This document shows, piece by piece, positions 9,174 through 16,436 of a stretch of 64,000 nucleotides of DNA. A model generated the notes under the pieces. The model was given only the letters and a program-made list of their open reading frames with translations. It had not been told where the DNA came from and did not search any database. The translations under genes were made by a program, and so were the position numbers. Every line of letters begins with the position of its first letter. Within the stretch, counting starts at the first letter, position 1. The stretch is from Marinicella sediminis (GTDB lineage Bacteria > Pseudomonadota > Gammaproteobacteria > Xanthomonadales > Marinicellaceae). The stretch lies in the NCBI RefSeq assembly GCF_002000055.1, contig NZ_MVBD01000007.1:186001-250000 (forward strand), read 5' to 3'.

Positions 9174-11752
9174 AAAAATCCATTTTAATGATTCTGGTCA
9201 CCCTGTTGGCCGCCTGCTCACCGACTGATCAATCCACGCTCATGCCTGATCACCAAAAACCCGTCAGGGGTGATTACTGGGCGGTTCGATACAGTTACCC
9301 AACCGGACAGTTCAAACAACAATGGTTAACCGATGGCAAACAGGAACACCTGCAACAACCCGCACTGGCACCGCCTGTATCCAGCAGCGCCAGAAACTTC
9401 AATGGCCTGGATCCCGATGGCTTTGTGGCAATGGGGCCTGAGCCTCTGGGTAATCCAGCCGGCACCGCATATTCAGGACGGGTCAATGTGATTGTCACTC
9501 ATCCCTCAGACGCTTCAGTGGCCTATGCCGGGGTAGATGGCGGTGGGGTATGGAAAACCACCGACTGCTGTGATGACCAAACCACCTGGCAAGTGGTGAG
9601 TGATGTCTCATCAGTCAATGGTTCAGCGATTGGCGACTTACACATAGACCCGCTGAACCCCGACACCATCTATGCCGGTACGGGAGACCTGCGCTATGGA
9701 TCATACTCCTTTGGCAGCGCCGGCTTATTGCGCTCCAAAGATGCTGGTGCCAGTTGGGAAGTTTTGGGCGAAGCAGAGTTTGACCCATACCGCAATCAAC
9801 CAGCCGGAGAATTTCCCCAGTATCAGGCCATCGGCCGGGTCAGAACGCATCCCCAGGATGCTGACCGCATAGTGGTAGGCACCAAGACAGGTTTGTATTT
9901 TTCATACAATGACGGAGCGGACTGGACCGGCCCTTGCCTGACCAATCCTCACACCAGTCAGCGACAGGATACCACCGGCATGGAAGTAACGGCCAGTGGT
10001 GAAATTTTCGTGGCCATCGGCACCCGGGGTCACAACACAACAGTCCAACCCGATCTTGATCAGAACGGCGCCAATGGTATCTACCGAACCAGTTTTCCAC
10101 AGGCCGGTTGCCCTGCCTGGAACCTGGTGTCAACAGCAACCAACGGTTGGCCTGCCGGTACCGGCGAAGGCGTACCTTTCCCCAACAACTCACTGGGACG
10201 CATCGATCTGGCCATGGCACCATCTGACAATGACGTGCTGTACGCCCAGGTGGCCAACATCACAACCCGCGCAGTTCAAGGCGTCTGGAAAACCACCGAT
10301 GGGGGCATCAACTGGACCCAGGTGGCCACCACCAATGATTTCATTGGCTGTGATGACAGTGGCAGCCAGGCCTGGTACGACATGGGGATGAGTGTTTCAC
10401 CAGTCAATCCCGATGAGTTATTCCTGTCTGCGGTTGACTTGTTCAGGTCCAGCAACGGTGGTGATACATTTACCAACAGCACCTGTGGCTATGCCGGCGG
10501 CCCCAATTCGGGAGACTATGTACATGTAGACCACCATGCCAGGGCTTATGTTAACAACGATCCGAATCGTCTGCTGGTGGGGAACGATGGTGGTATTTAT
10601 TACACCGCCAATGCCGGCGCATCCAACCCCAGAAACATCGTTTACAGTCAACTGAACAACACCATCAACACCATCGAATTCTATTCCGGTGACATCAGTG
10701 CTGACTTCGTCAACAGCACCAACCGGGTCGCCGTTGGTGGCGCTCAGGACAATGGTTCATCTGTGGCCACCTGGGACCTGAGCAGCGAAAGCTTTGGTGC
10801 CAAACCCTGGACTCAGGTGAATGGGGGTGACGGCATTTATGCGACCATCGAACCGATCAATGGACAACGGGTTTATGTCGAATCTCAATTTGGCAATATG
10901 CGCATCAGCACCAATGGGCCACTGGGTAATTACGGCAACTTCGTCAGTCCCTGGTCAGGTGATAACCCGCTGCCGTTCATCTTTCCGTTTCATTTGAACA
11001 AACACGATTGCGGGGTGAATTCATGTGACCAGCTGATGGCTGGCACATACCGGATCTGGGAAACCAACAATGGTGGCCTGACCAATGGCAGTTGGTATGT
11101 CAACAGTCCGGACCTGACCAAGGGCGTACTGGACGGTCGCTCCATCATTAACCAAATGCACTATGGCATCAGCGACGGCAGCGTGGCCATTGTGGGCACC
11201 AATGACGGCAACGTTTATTATGGCTTCGGTATGGGTCAGGGGGTTGCTAACTCAGCCACCTGGGTGGATGTGACTGGTGGTAACAGCGTGTTACCCAACC
11301 GCCCTATTCTTGATGTTGTCACCGACGGTCAGACGGCCACCATTGGTTATGCGGCTGTGGGTGGTTTTAATCAGAATACGCCGTTGACTCCAGGACACCT
11401 TTTCCAGGTAACCTGTGACAGTGATTGCAGCAATTTTACCTGGCTCGACAAATCCGGCAACTTGCCGAACATCCCGGTGGACAGCGTGATGGTTAACCCC
11501 AACCTGCCACAAATGGTCTTCGCCGGTACCGACTGGGGCCTGTACTACACACTGGACATTGGCTCCGCTTCACCCAGTTGGTTTCGATTCACCGAAGGAC
11601 TGCCATCGGTGATGATCTGGGATATGACCATAGACCGGGGTGCAACCACCCTGGCGGTATTCACCCGTTCCAGGGGCGCCTATGTCTGGCCGCTACCATT
11701 GGAGTTTACAGATCTGATCTTTTATGATGGATTCCAACCGGTTGCTCCATGA
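9170..11752 (+). CDS. Lipoprotein with BNR/sortilin-type beta-propeller
   Basis: An 860-residue predicted lipoprotein. The signal peptide ends in a lipobox (LLAAC, Cys16). The body has repeated beta-propeller blades with Asp-box/BNR-like motifs such as VWKTTDCCDDQTTWQ, LLRSKDAGASWE, YFSYNDGADW, VWKTTDGGINWTQ and LFRSSNGGDTF, the pattern of the VPS10/sortilin and exo-alpha-sialidase superfamily. No sialidase catalytic set is evident, so a glycosidase activity should not be assumed. The extreme C-terminus reads FTDLIFYDGFQP, a short tail discussed in the findings. It overlaps waaA and the acetyltransferase gene by four bases each, so it is translated as part of the topA-waaA operon. Function unknown. 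Confidence 0.85.
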   Translation: MKKSILMILVTLLAACSPTDQSTLMPDHQKPVRGDYWAVRYSYPTGQFKQQWLTDGKQEHLQQPALAPPVSSSARNFNGLDPDGFVAMGPEPLGNPAGTAYSGRVNVIVTHPSDASVAYAGVDGGGVWKTTDCCDDQTTWQVVSDVSSVNGSAIGDLHIDPLNPDTIYAGTGDLRYGSYSFGSAGLLRSKDAGASWEVLGEAEFDPYRNQPAGEFPQYQAIGRVRTHPQDADRIVVGTKTGLYFSYNDGADWTGPCLTNPHTSQRQDTTGMEVTASGEIFVAIGTRGHNTTVQPDLDQNGANGIYRTSFPQAGCPAWNLVSTATNGWPAGTGEGVPFPNNSLGRIDLAMAPSDNDVLYAQVANITTRAVQGVWKTTDGGINWTQVATTNDFIGCDDSGSQAWYDMGMSVSPVNPDELFLSAVDLFRSSNGGDTFTNSTCGYAGGPNSGDYVHVDHHARAYVNNDPNRLLVGNDGGIYYTANAGASNPRNIVYSQLNNTINTIEFYSGDISADFVNSTNRVAVGGAQDNGSSVATWDLSSESFGAKPWTQVNGGDGIYATIEPINGQRVYVESQFGNMRISTNGPLGNYGNFVSPWSGDNPLPFIFPFHLNKHDCGVNSCDQLMAGTYRIWETNNGGLTNGSWYVNSPDLTKGVLDGRSIINQMHYGISDGSVAIVGTNDGNVYYGFGMGQGVANSATWVDVTGGNSVLPNRPILDVVTDGQTATIGYAAVGGFNQNTPLTPGHLFQVTCDSDCSNFTWLDKSGNLPNIPVDSVMVNPNLPQMVFAGTDWGLYYTLDIGSASPSWFRFTEGLPSVMIWDMTIDRGATTLAVFTRSRGAYVWPLPLEFTDLIFYDGFQPVAP

Positions 11753-12216
11753 CCGAATTCATCCGTAAAAGCTGGCAGGCCTTAACCACGGATGAAGTGT
11801 ATCAACTGCTGCGCTTGCGCAGTGCTGTGTTCGTGGTGGAACAAAACTGTGCTTACCAGGATATGGATGGACTGGATCAACTGGCTGAACATTTATTCTG
11901 CACCGATGACCAGCAGCACCTCACCGGTTATGCCCGCTTGTTACCGCCGGGTTCTGAAGGTGGTTCACATTGCAGCATCGGCCGGGTTGTGGTGGACCCG
12001 TCAAAACGACAACAACAGCTTGGGCGGCAATTGATGCAAACCGCCCTGGCACACTGCGATCAACTGTGGCCCCATGTCCCGGTACTGATCTCAGCCCAAA
12101 CCTACCTGACTCGCTTTTATCAGGCATTGGGGTTTGTCAACACCGGTGACTATTACCTGGAAGACATGATCCCTCATCAAAAAATGATTCATCAAAAAAA
12201 TCAACCTGCTGAGTAA
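11749..12216 (+). CDS. GNAT acetyltransferase, ElaA type
   Basis: A 155-residue N-acetyltransferase of the ElaA subfamily. The N-terminal half shows the ElaA pattern (LTTDEVYQLLRLRSAVFVVEQ) and the acetyl-CoA binding strand-loop reads IGRVVVDPSKRQQQLGRQLM. The substrate is not known for the family. The ATG overlaps the stop of the BNR lipoprotein gene by four bases. It is the last gene of the rightward run; after it comes an ~80-bp gap with a small inverted repeat (ACCGTT at 12217, AACGGT at 12233) that lacks a T run. Confidence 0.88.
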   Translation: MTEFIRKSWQALTTDEVYQLLRLRSAVFVVEQNCAYQDMDGLDQLAEHLFCTDDQQHLTGYARLLPPGSEGGSHCSIGRVVVDPSKRQQQLGRQLMQTALAHCDQLWPHVPVLISAQTYLTRFYQALGFVNTGDYYLEDMIPHQKMIHQKNQPAE

Positions 12217-12227
12217 ACCGTTAACAA

Positions 12228-12268
12228 TTGACAACGGTCTCGATATTCCCCCCCCCCTTGGGTATAAT
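12228..12268 (+). promoter_or_regulatory. Promoter-like elements around a C10 tract
   Basis: Upstream of the M17 aminopeptidase gene, a consensus TTGACA (12228-12233) and a consensus TATAAT (12263-12268) lie 29 bases apart, too far for an ordinary promoter. Between them is an uninterrupted run of ten C (12248-12257). TATAAT may work with a different, poor -35 sequence. The -10 call is reasonable; the pairing is uncertain. Confidence 0.4.
12248..12257 (+). repeat. Homopolymer tract of ten C
   Basis: Ten consecutive C, the longest C or G run I noticed in the window, placed five bases before the TATAAT upstream of the aminopeptidase gene. Such tracts can change length by slipped-strand mispairing and are also a common site of sequencing-length error. 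Confidence 0.9.
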
Positions 12269-12296
12269 TATTTTTAAATGTCTGAACGGTTAACCA

Positions 12297-13670
12297 ATGA
12301 TTCCATATATATCCACTGCTTACAATGAACAAACCACGCCCATCATACCCATCACAAAGGGCACTATTGACACCTGGATGGCTGCACAAAGCACGTATCT
12401 GCAGGCGGTGGCAAAACAACAAAAATTCGGCGCCAAAGCCGGTCAATCTTTATTTGATTACAAAGCCGACGGCAGCCTGGCCAAAGTTTTTTTGCTGGTC
12501 ACTGACGAACTCAATCCTTACGACATCTGTCACGCTTTCAAGGGTTGGCCGGAAACGCATTATCACATCGCCTGCGAAACAGCAGAAATCACTGCCCACG
12601 TGATCCTGGCCTGGGGTTATGGGAATTATGTCTTTGATCGTTACCTGAAAAACAAGCCTCATCCGACCCTGGTAGTCAAAGATCATCATGAATACCGCAC
12701 TGAAATCGCTTTGGTCAAAGCCACCAAACTGGTCCGCGACCTGATCAATACCCCGGCCGATGACATGGGTCCAACCGAGCTGTCGGCCTTTGCTGAACAT
12801 TTTGCTGAAGTCAACCATGCAACATTCACCGAAATCGTTGGCGATGCCTTACTCACTGAAAATTTCCCATCAGTTCATATTGTTGGGCGGGCCAGTCACA
12901 AAGCCCCCCGGTTGATTGAGTTAAACTGGGGGAATGACAGCCACCCCAAAGTATCCCTGGTTGGCAAGGGCGTGTGTTTTGACACTGGCGGAAACAACAT
13001 GAAAGCGGCTCAGTTTATGCGCTGGATGAAAAAAGACATGGGTGGTGGTGCACACGTGCTGGGTTTAGCCCAGCTGATCATAGACCATCAGTTACCGGTG
13101 TGCTTACAGGTTTTGATTCCCGCTGTTGAGAATGCGGTTGCAGGCAATGCATTTCGCCAGGGGGATGTGGCACAAACCCGCTCAGGCAAGACCATTGAAA
13201 TCGGACACACCGACGCCGAAGGACGGGTAATCCTGGCTGACGCACTGACATATGCCAGTGAATCCAAACCAGATCTGATCATCGATTTTGCCACCCTCAC
13301 CGGTGCTGCCAGGGTGGCCATGGGACCCACGGTAACCCCTTATTTCAGCAACCGTAAAGACATCGCCGATGCCATTTTTGACAGTGGTCAACTGACCCAT
13401 GATGACACCTGGCCACTGCCCTTACAGCAAAGCTACCAAAAACACATCAAGTCAACCATTGCTGATCTGACCAACTCTTCCAACCTGCCCCAGGCAGGTT
13501 GTATTCTGGCGGCCTTGTTTCTGGAACATTTTGTTGACCCTGAGATAGCCTGGGTCCATGTAGATACCTATGGCTGGAATTTTGGTGACCGCACCGGTGG
13601 CACCGAAGGTGGCGAATCACTTGGAATGAAAGCCATCTTCCACTGGTTAAAAGAGACTTACAAGCAATGA
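12297..13670 (+). CDS. Leucyl aminopeptidase family M17
   Basis: Cytosolic di-zinc aminopeptidase. The catalytic domain is intact: LVGKGVCFDTGGNNMK (metal-binding Lys and Asp), KKDMGGGAHVLG, and IGHTDAEGRVILADAL, which supplies the remaining Asp and Glu metal ligands and the catalytic Arg. The usual NTDAEGR reads HTDAEGR, a variation found in part of the family. Length is 457 residues, shorter than E. coli PepA (503) because the N-terminal domain is small and divergent. No strong ribosome-binding site precedes the ATG. The stop overlaps the next gene by four bases. Confidence 0.92.
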   Translation: MIPYISTAYNEQTTPIIPITKGTIDTWMAAQSTYLQAVAKQQKFGAKAGQSLFDYKADGSLAKVFLLVTDELNPYDICHAFKGWPETHYHIACETAEITAHVILAWGYGNYVFDRYLKNKPHPTLVVKDHHEYRTEIALVKATKLVRDLINTPADDMGPTELSAFAEHFAEVNHATFTEIVGDALLTENFPSVHIVGRASHKAPRLIELNWGNDSHPKVSLVGKGVCFDTGGNNMKAAQFMRWMKKDMGGGAHVLGLAQLIIDHQLPVCLQVLIPAVENAVAGNAFRQGDVAQTRSGKTIEIGHTDAEGRVILADALTYASESKPDLIIDFATLTGAARVAMGPTVTPYFSNRKDIADAIFDSGQLTHDDTWPLPLQQSYQKHIKSTIADLTNSSNLPQAGCILAALFLEHFVDPEIAWVHVDTYGWNFGDRTGGTEGGESLGMKAIFHWLKETYKQ

Positions 13671-15142
13671 AAACCACGACCCAACATCTGCACTTTGGCC
13701 AGGGTGAACATCCTGCTGTTATTCTGGGGCATTTTGCCAACCGTCATGGACTGATCACTGGCGCCACCGGCACCGGCAAAACCGTTACTTTGCAAGTGCT
13801 GGCCGAAAATTTTGCCGAACTGGGCGTACCGGTTTTTATCACCGACATCAAAGGTGATGTATCCGGTCTCTCACAGGCGGGCAAACAAAAAGAATTCCTT
13901 GATAACCGGGCCAAAGAACTGAATATTCAGAACTACCGGTATGAAGGCTCACCCACCATTTTCTGGGACATCTTCAAACAACACGGCCACCCGGTGCGTA
14001 CCACCATTCAGGAAATTGGTCCAATGTACTTAAGCCGCCTTCTGGAATTGTCTGATGTTCAGGAAGGTGTGATTGCCGTGGCATTTAAATACGCGGAACA
14101 AAATAACATGGCCTTGCTTGATCTCAAGGACCTGAAATCTTTGCTGCAGTTCATGGGTGAACATTACCAAGAAATTTCTGCTCAGTACGGCCGCATTACC
14201 AACGCGTCAATTGGCGCCATTCAGCGCCGCTTGCTTAACTTGGAATCGCAGAGTGCTGACGAGTTATTCGGTGAACCGGCGTTGGCTTTGACTGACCTGA
14301 TGCGCCAGACCATGACTGGCCAGGGTATCATCAGCATCATGGAATCACGTGAACTGATGATGAAACCACAGTTATATGCGGCTTTTCTGCTGTGGCTGAT
14401 GACTGAATTATTTGAAACCCTGCCAGAAGTCGGCGATCAACCATTACCCAAACTGATCCTGTTTTTTGATGAAGCACACCTCATCTTTGAAGATGCACCT
14501 AAAGAGGTCCTCAGGCGCATTGAACAGGTGGCCAGACTGATCCGGTCAAAGGGTGTTGGGGTCTATTTTTGCACGCAGTCTCCAGGAGATATACCGGAAG
14601 ATGTGCTGGGCCAGCTCGGCAATAAAATCCAACACGCTTTGCGGGCCTATACCCCCAAAGACAAAAAAGTCATCCGTGCAGTGGCTGATTCATTCCGAGC
14701 CAACCCCAATTTCAATACAGCTGATGTGATCACTGAACTGGGCGTCGGTGAGGCCCTGGTGTCTACACTTGAAGAAAAAGGTGCACCTTCAGTGGTAGAC
14801 CGGGTCAAAATTGCACCACCACGGTGCCGTATGGGACCTGCCACAGACCAGGAGCGATCATTGGTTATGCAGCGTTCACCAGTTGGTGGAAAGTACGATG
14901 AGGACCTGGATCGGGAATCTGCTCATGAAAAGCTGAACAAACGTAAAATTGAGCTGGCCGAACAAAAAGCCAAAGAACAAGCCAAATTGGATGCGGAAGA
15001 ACAAGCCAATGGCCGATACCGAAGAAAACCAGGCCGACCGGCTGATTCATTCATGACCAAACTGGGCAAATCCATCCAGCGCCGGCTCACCACCAAAGCG
15101 GTCAACGCCATTTGGAAATCAGTGTTTGGCCGCAGGCGCTGA
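13667..15142 (+). CDS. HerA/YjgR-like ATPase (DUF853)
   Basis: A 491-residue P-loop ATPase of the YjgR/DUF853 family, related to HerA and FtsK motor ATPases. Walker A is GATGTGKT near residue 31 and Walker B is ILFFDEAHLIF near residue 265. Family segments FITDIKGDVSGLSQAGK and VYFCTQSPGDIPEDVLGQLG are clear. The C-terminal ~90 residues are charged (LNKRKIELAEQKAKEQAKL) and likely helical. Family members are conserved but their role is poorly defined; a DNA-related motor is inferred. ATGA overlap with the aminopeptidase gene and a 6-bp gap to the permease gene suggest a three-gene operon. Confidence 0.9.
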   Translation: MKTTTQHLHFGQGEHPAVILGHFANRHGLITGATGTGKTVTLQVLAENFAELGVPVFITDIKGDVSGLSQAGKQKEFLDNRAKELNIQNYRYEGSPTIFWDIFKQHGHPVRTTIQEIGPMYLSRLLELSDVQEGVIAVAFKYAEQNNMALLDLKDLKSLLQFMGEHYQEISAQYGRITNASIGAIQRRLLNLESQSADELFGEPALALTDLMRQTMTGQGIISIMESRELMMKPQLYAAFLLWLMTELFETLPEVGDQPLPKLILFFDEAHLIFEDAPKEVLRRIEQVARLIRSKGVGVYFCTQSPGDIPEDVLGQLGNKIQHALRAYTPKDKKVIRAVADSFRANPNFNTADVITELGVGEALVSTLEEKGAPSVVDRVKIAPPRCRMGPATDQERSLVMQRSPVGGKYDEDLDRESAHEKLNKRKIELAEQKAKEQAKLDAEEQANGRYRRKPGRPADSFMTKLGKSIQRRLTTKAVNAIWKSVFGRRR

Positions 15143-15148
15143 ATCCAG

Positions 15149-15961
15149 ATGCTCAGTGCCTGGCTGCTGCTGATCCTGTTGGGCATGGTGGCCGGCTTTT
15201 TGGCCGGCTTATTTGGCATCGGTGGTGGTGCCTTGTTAGTCCCTGCCCTCAGCGCTTTCTTTCTCTGGCAACAAGTGGATCCGCTGGTGGCCGCCCACAT
15301 GGCATTGGCCACTTCGATGTCCTGTATTATTTTCAATGCCCTGCTCAGTACCCATTCTCATCATCAACATCAGGCCATTCTGTGGCCAGTGGTGCGTCTG
15401 ATGACACCTGCCGTGATGGCTGGCAGTTTATTGGCCACCTTCGGGGTATTGCACATCAAAGCACAGCAGGTGGCACTGATCTTTTTCTTGCTGATGCTGC
15501 TGATTGCATTACGGATGTTGTTTGATCAACGTCAGGAAAAGCTGCAGGAATCCCGCACCATCCCAGGTGTCAATGGCATTGTAGCCGGCACCTTCATCGG
15601 CGGCCTTTCCGCCATGATGGCCATTGGTGGCGGTTCATTGACTGTTCCTTATCTGACCTGGTATGGCATCAGAATACAACGCGCTATTGGCACTGCGGCC
15701 GCTCTTGGCTTACCCATTGCATTGACCTCAACACTGGTTTTTTCCTGGCAGAATATGAATACCGAATACCCGGGCAGTCAACCGGATCATGTGTTGGGGT
15801 ATGTTTATTGGCCAGCCACACTGGCCCTCACGGCAGGCAGTCTGCTGACCACCCGTATGGGTGCCAGACTGACCCATCAATTACCCGTCAATTGGCTGAA
15901 AAAAATATTTGCCCTGATGCTGATTTTTCTGGCCTGGAACATGTACCGCGCGTTTAATTAA
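15149..15961 (+). CDS. TauE/SafE family membrane permease
   Basis: A 270-residue polytopic membrane protein with about eight hydrophobic segments. Two family repeats are visible: GMVAGFLAGLFGIGGGALLVPAL near the N-terminus and FIGGLSAMMAIGGGSLTVPYL at about residues 149-169. The family exports or imports sulfite, sulfoacetate and other organosulfur anions, but the substrate cannot be read from sequence. It follows the YjgR-like gene by six bases. A sulfotransferase gene at 23.5 kb is the only other sulfur-related gene here and is not linked to it. Confidence 0.9.
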   Translation: MLSAWLLLILLGMVAGFLAGLFGIGGGALLVPALSAFFLWQQVDPLVAAHMALATSMSCIIFNALLSTHSHHQHQAILWPVVRLMTPAVMAGSLLATFGVLHIKAQQVALIFFLLMLLIALRMLFDQRQEKLQESRTIPGVNGIVAGTFIGGLSAMMAIGGGSLTVPYLTWYGIRIQRAIGTAAALGLPIALTSTLVFSWQNMNTEYPGSQPDHVLGYVYWPATLALTAGSLLTTRMGARLTHQLPVNWLKKIFALMLIFLAWNMYRAFN

Positions 15962-16051
15962 CCACGAACAATTGGCAGGCTGGCTGTACCACCAACGCAG
16001 TCCTCAGCTGTTTTGTGAACCAGCTCACACCATGCACCCAGTCACCCCGGG

Positions 16052-16088
16052 AGTTATCCACACATTCTGTGGATAACTTTGTTCATAA
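16052..16088. promoter_or_regulatory. Inverted pair of consensus DnaA boxes plus a third near-box
   Basis: TTATCCACA (16054-16062) and its reverse complement TGTGGATAA (16068-16076) form a perfect palindrome with 11-base arms (AGTTATCCACA and TGTGGATAACT) around the five bases CATTC. A third sequence, TGTTCATAA (16080-16088), differs from the inverted box consensus at one position. TTATCCACA is the high-affinity DnaA box of E. coli R1/R4. Regulatory or titration function is inferred; the palindrome could alternatively form an RNA stem. Confidence 0.6.
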
Positions 16089-16202
16089 CTTTGATTTAAG
16101 CAGGCCTCAAGCGCAGAGGCAGGACAACAGAGTCACATTGGTTAATCTTTAACCACTCTGCGAATACACTTATTTATCAATCACTTACGTGATTTATTGC
16201 AT

Positions 16203-16222
16203 GTGAAAGTAAAGTGAAAGTA
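16203..16222 (+). repeat. Direct repeat of GTGAAAGTA, 11-bp period
   Basis: GTGAAAGTA occurs at 16203-16211 and again at 16214-16222. The period of 11 bases puts both copies on the same face of the helix, as for paired protein-binding sites. Chance occurrence cannot be excluded. Confidence 0.5.
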
Positions 16223-16436
16223 GCTAAAGTCTTGTTTTGTGACATGGCTGTGAAGGGCTGTGTATAAAAGAATGCTGTCAACGGCGTTTCATTAACTTTT
16301 GCTTATGTATTAAGTCTTACCTGGCAGGTTACCTGATGCGGTGATCTGCGCTGCTGTCAGCCCACTGACTGAAGGCGATGACCACAGCGCTGATCCCACC
16401 AGCCAACCTGGCATCCTGAACCATGAGCATGGCTGT

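Larger units (their letters stand above)
15962..16436. other. 475-bp gap between convergent tauE-like gene and polA
   Basis: No convincing gene lies here. From left to right it holds an inverted pair of DnaA-box sequences (16054-16076) with a third near-box (16080-16088), an 11-bp-period direct repeat (16203-16222), an AT-rich stretch with TATAAA at about 16263, a near-palindrome CAGGTTACCTG around 16325, and a small hairpin CCATGAGCATGG just past the polA stop. I see no classic T-run terminator for either flanking gene. In E. coli the Spot 42 RNA lies downstream of polA, but I cannot recognise such an RNA here. Confidence 0.6.

Noticed and set aside
9170-11752. Active sialidase annotation for the BNR-repeat lipoprotein
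   Set aside because: Asp-box blades are structural; no arginine triad, Tyr/Glu pair or FRIP motif is recognisable.
12228-12268. Simple phase-variable promoter with TTGACA and TATAAT paired across the C10 tract
   Set aside because: The spacer is 29 bases; even loss of all ten C would leave 19, so ordinary tract-length switching with this pair is unlikely. Kept only as a weaker observation.
15962-16436. Chromosome replication origin (oriC) in the gap with DnaA boxes
   Set aside because: Three boxes are few, no clear AT-rich 13-mer repeats are present, dnaA, gidA and rpmH are not nearby, and the flanking genes converge rather than diverge. Genome-wide skew would be needed.
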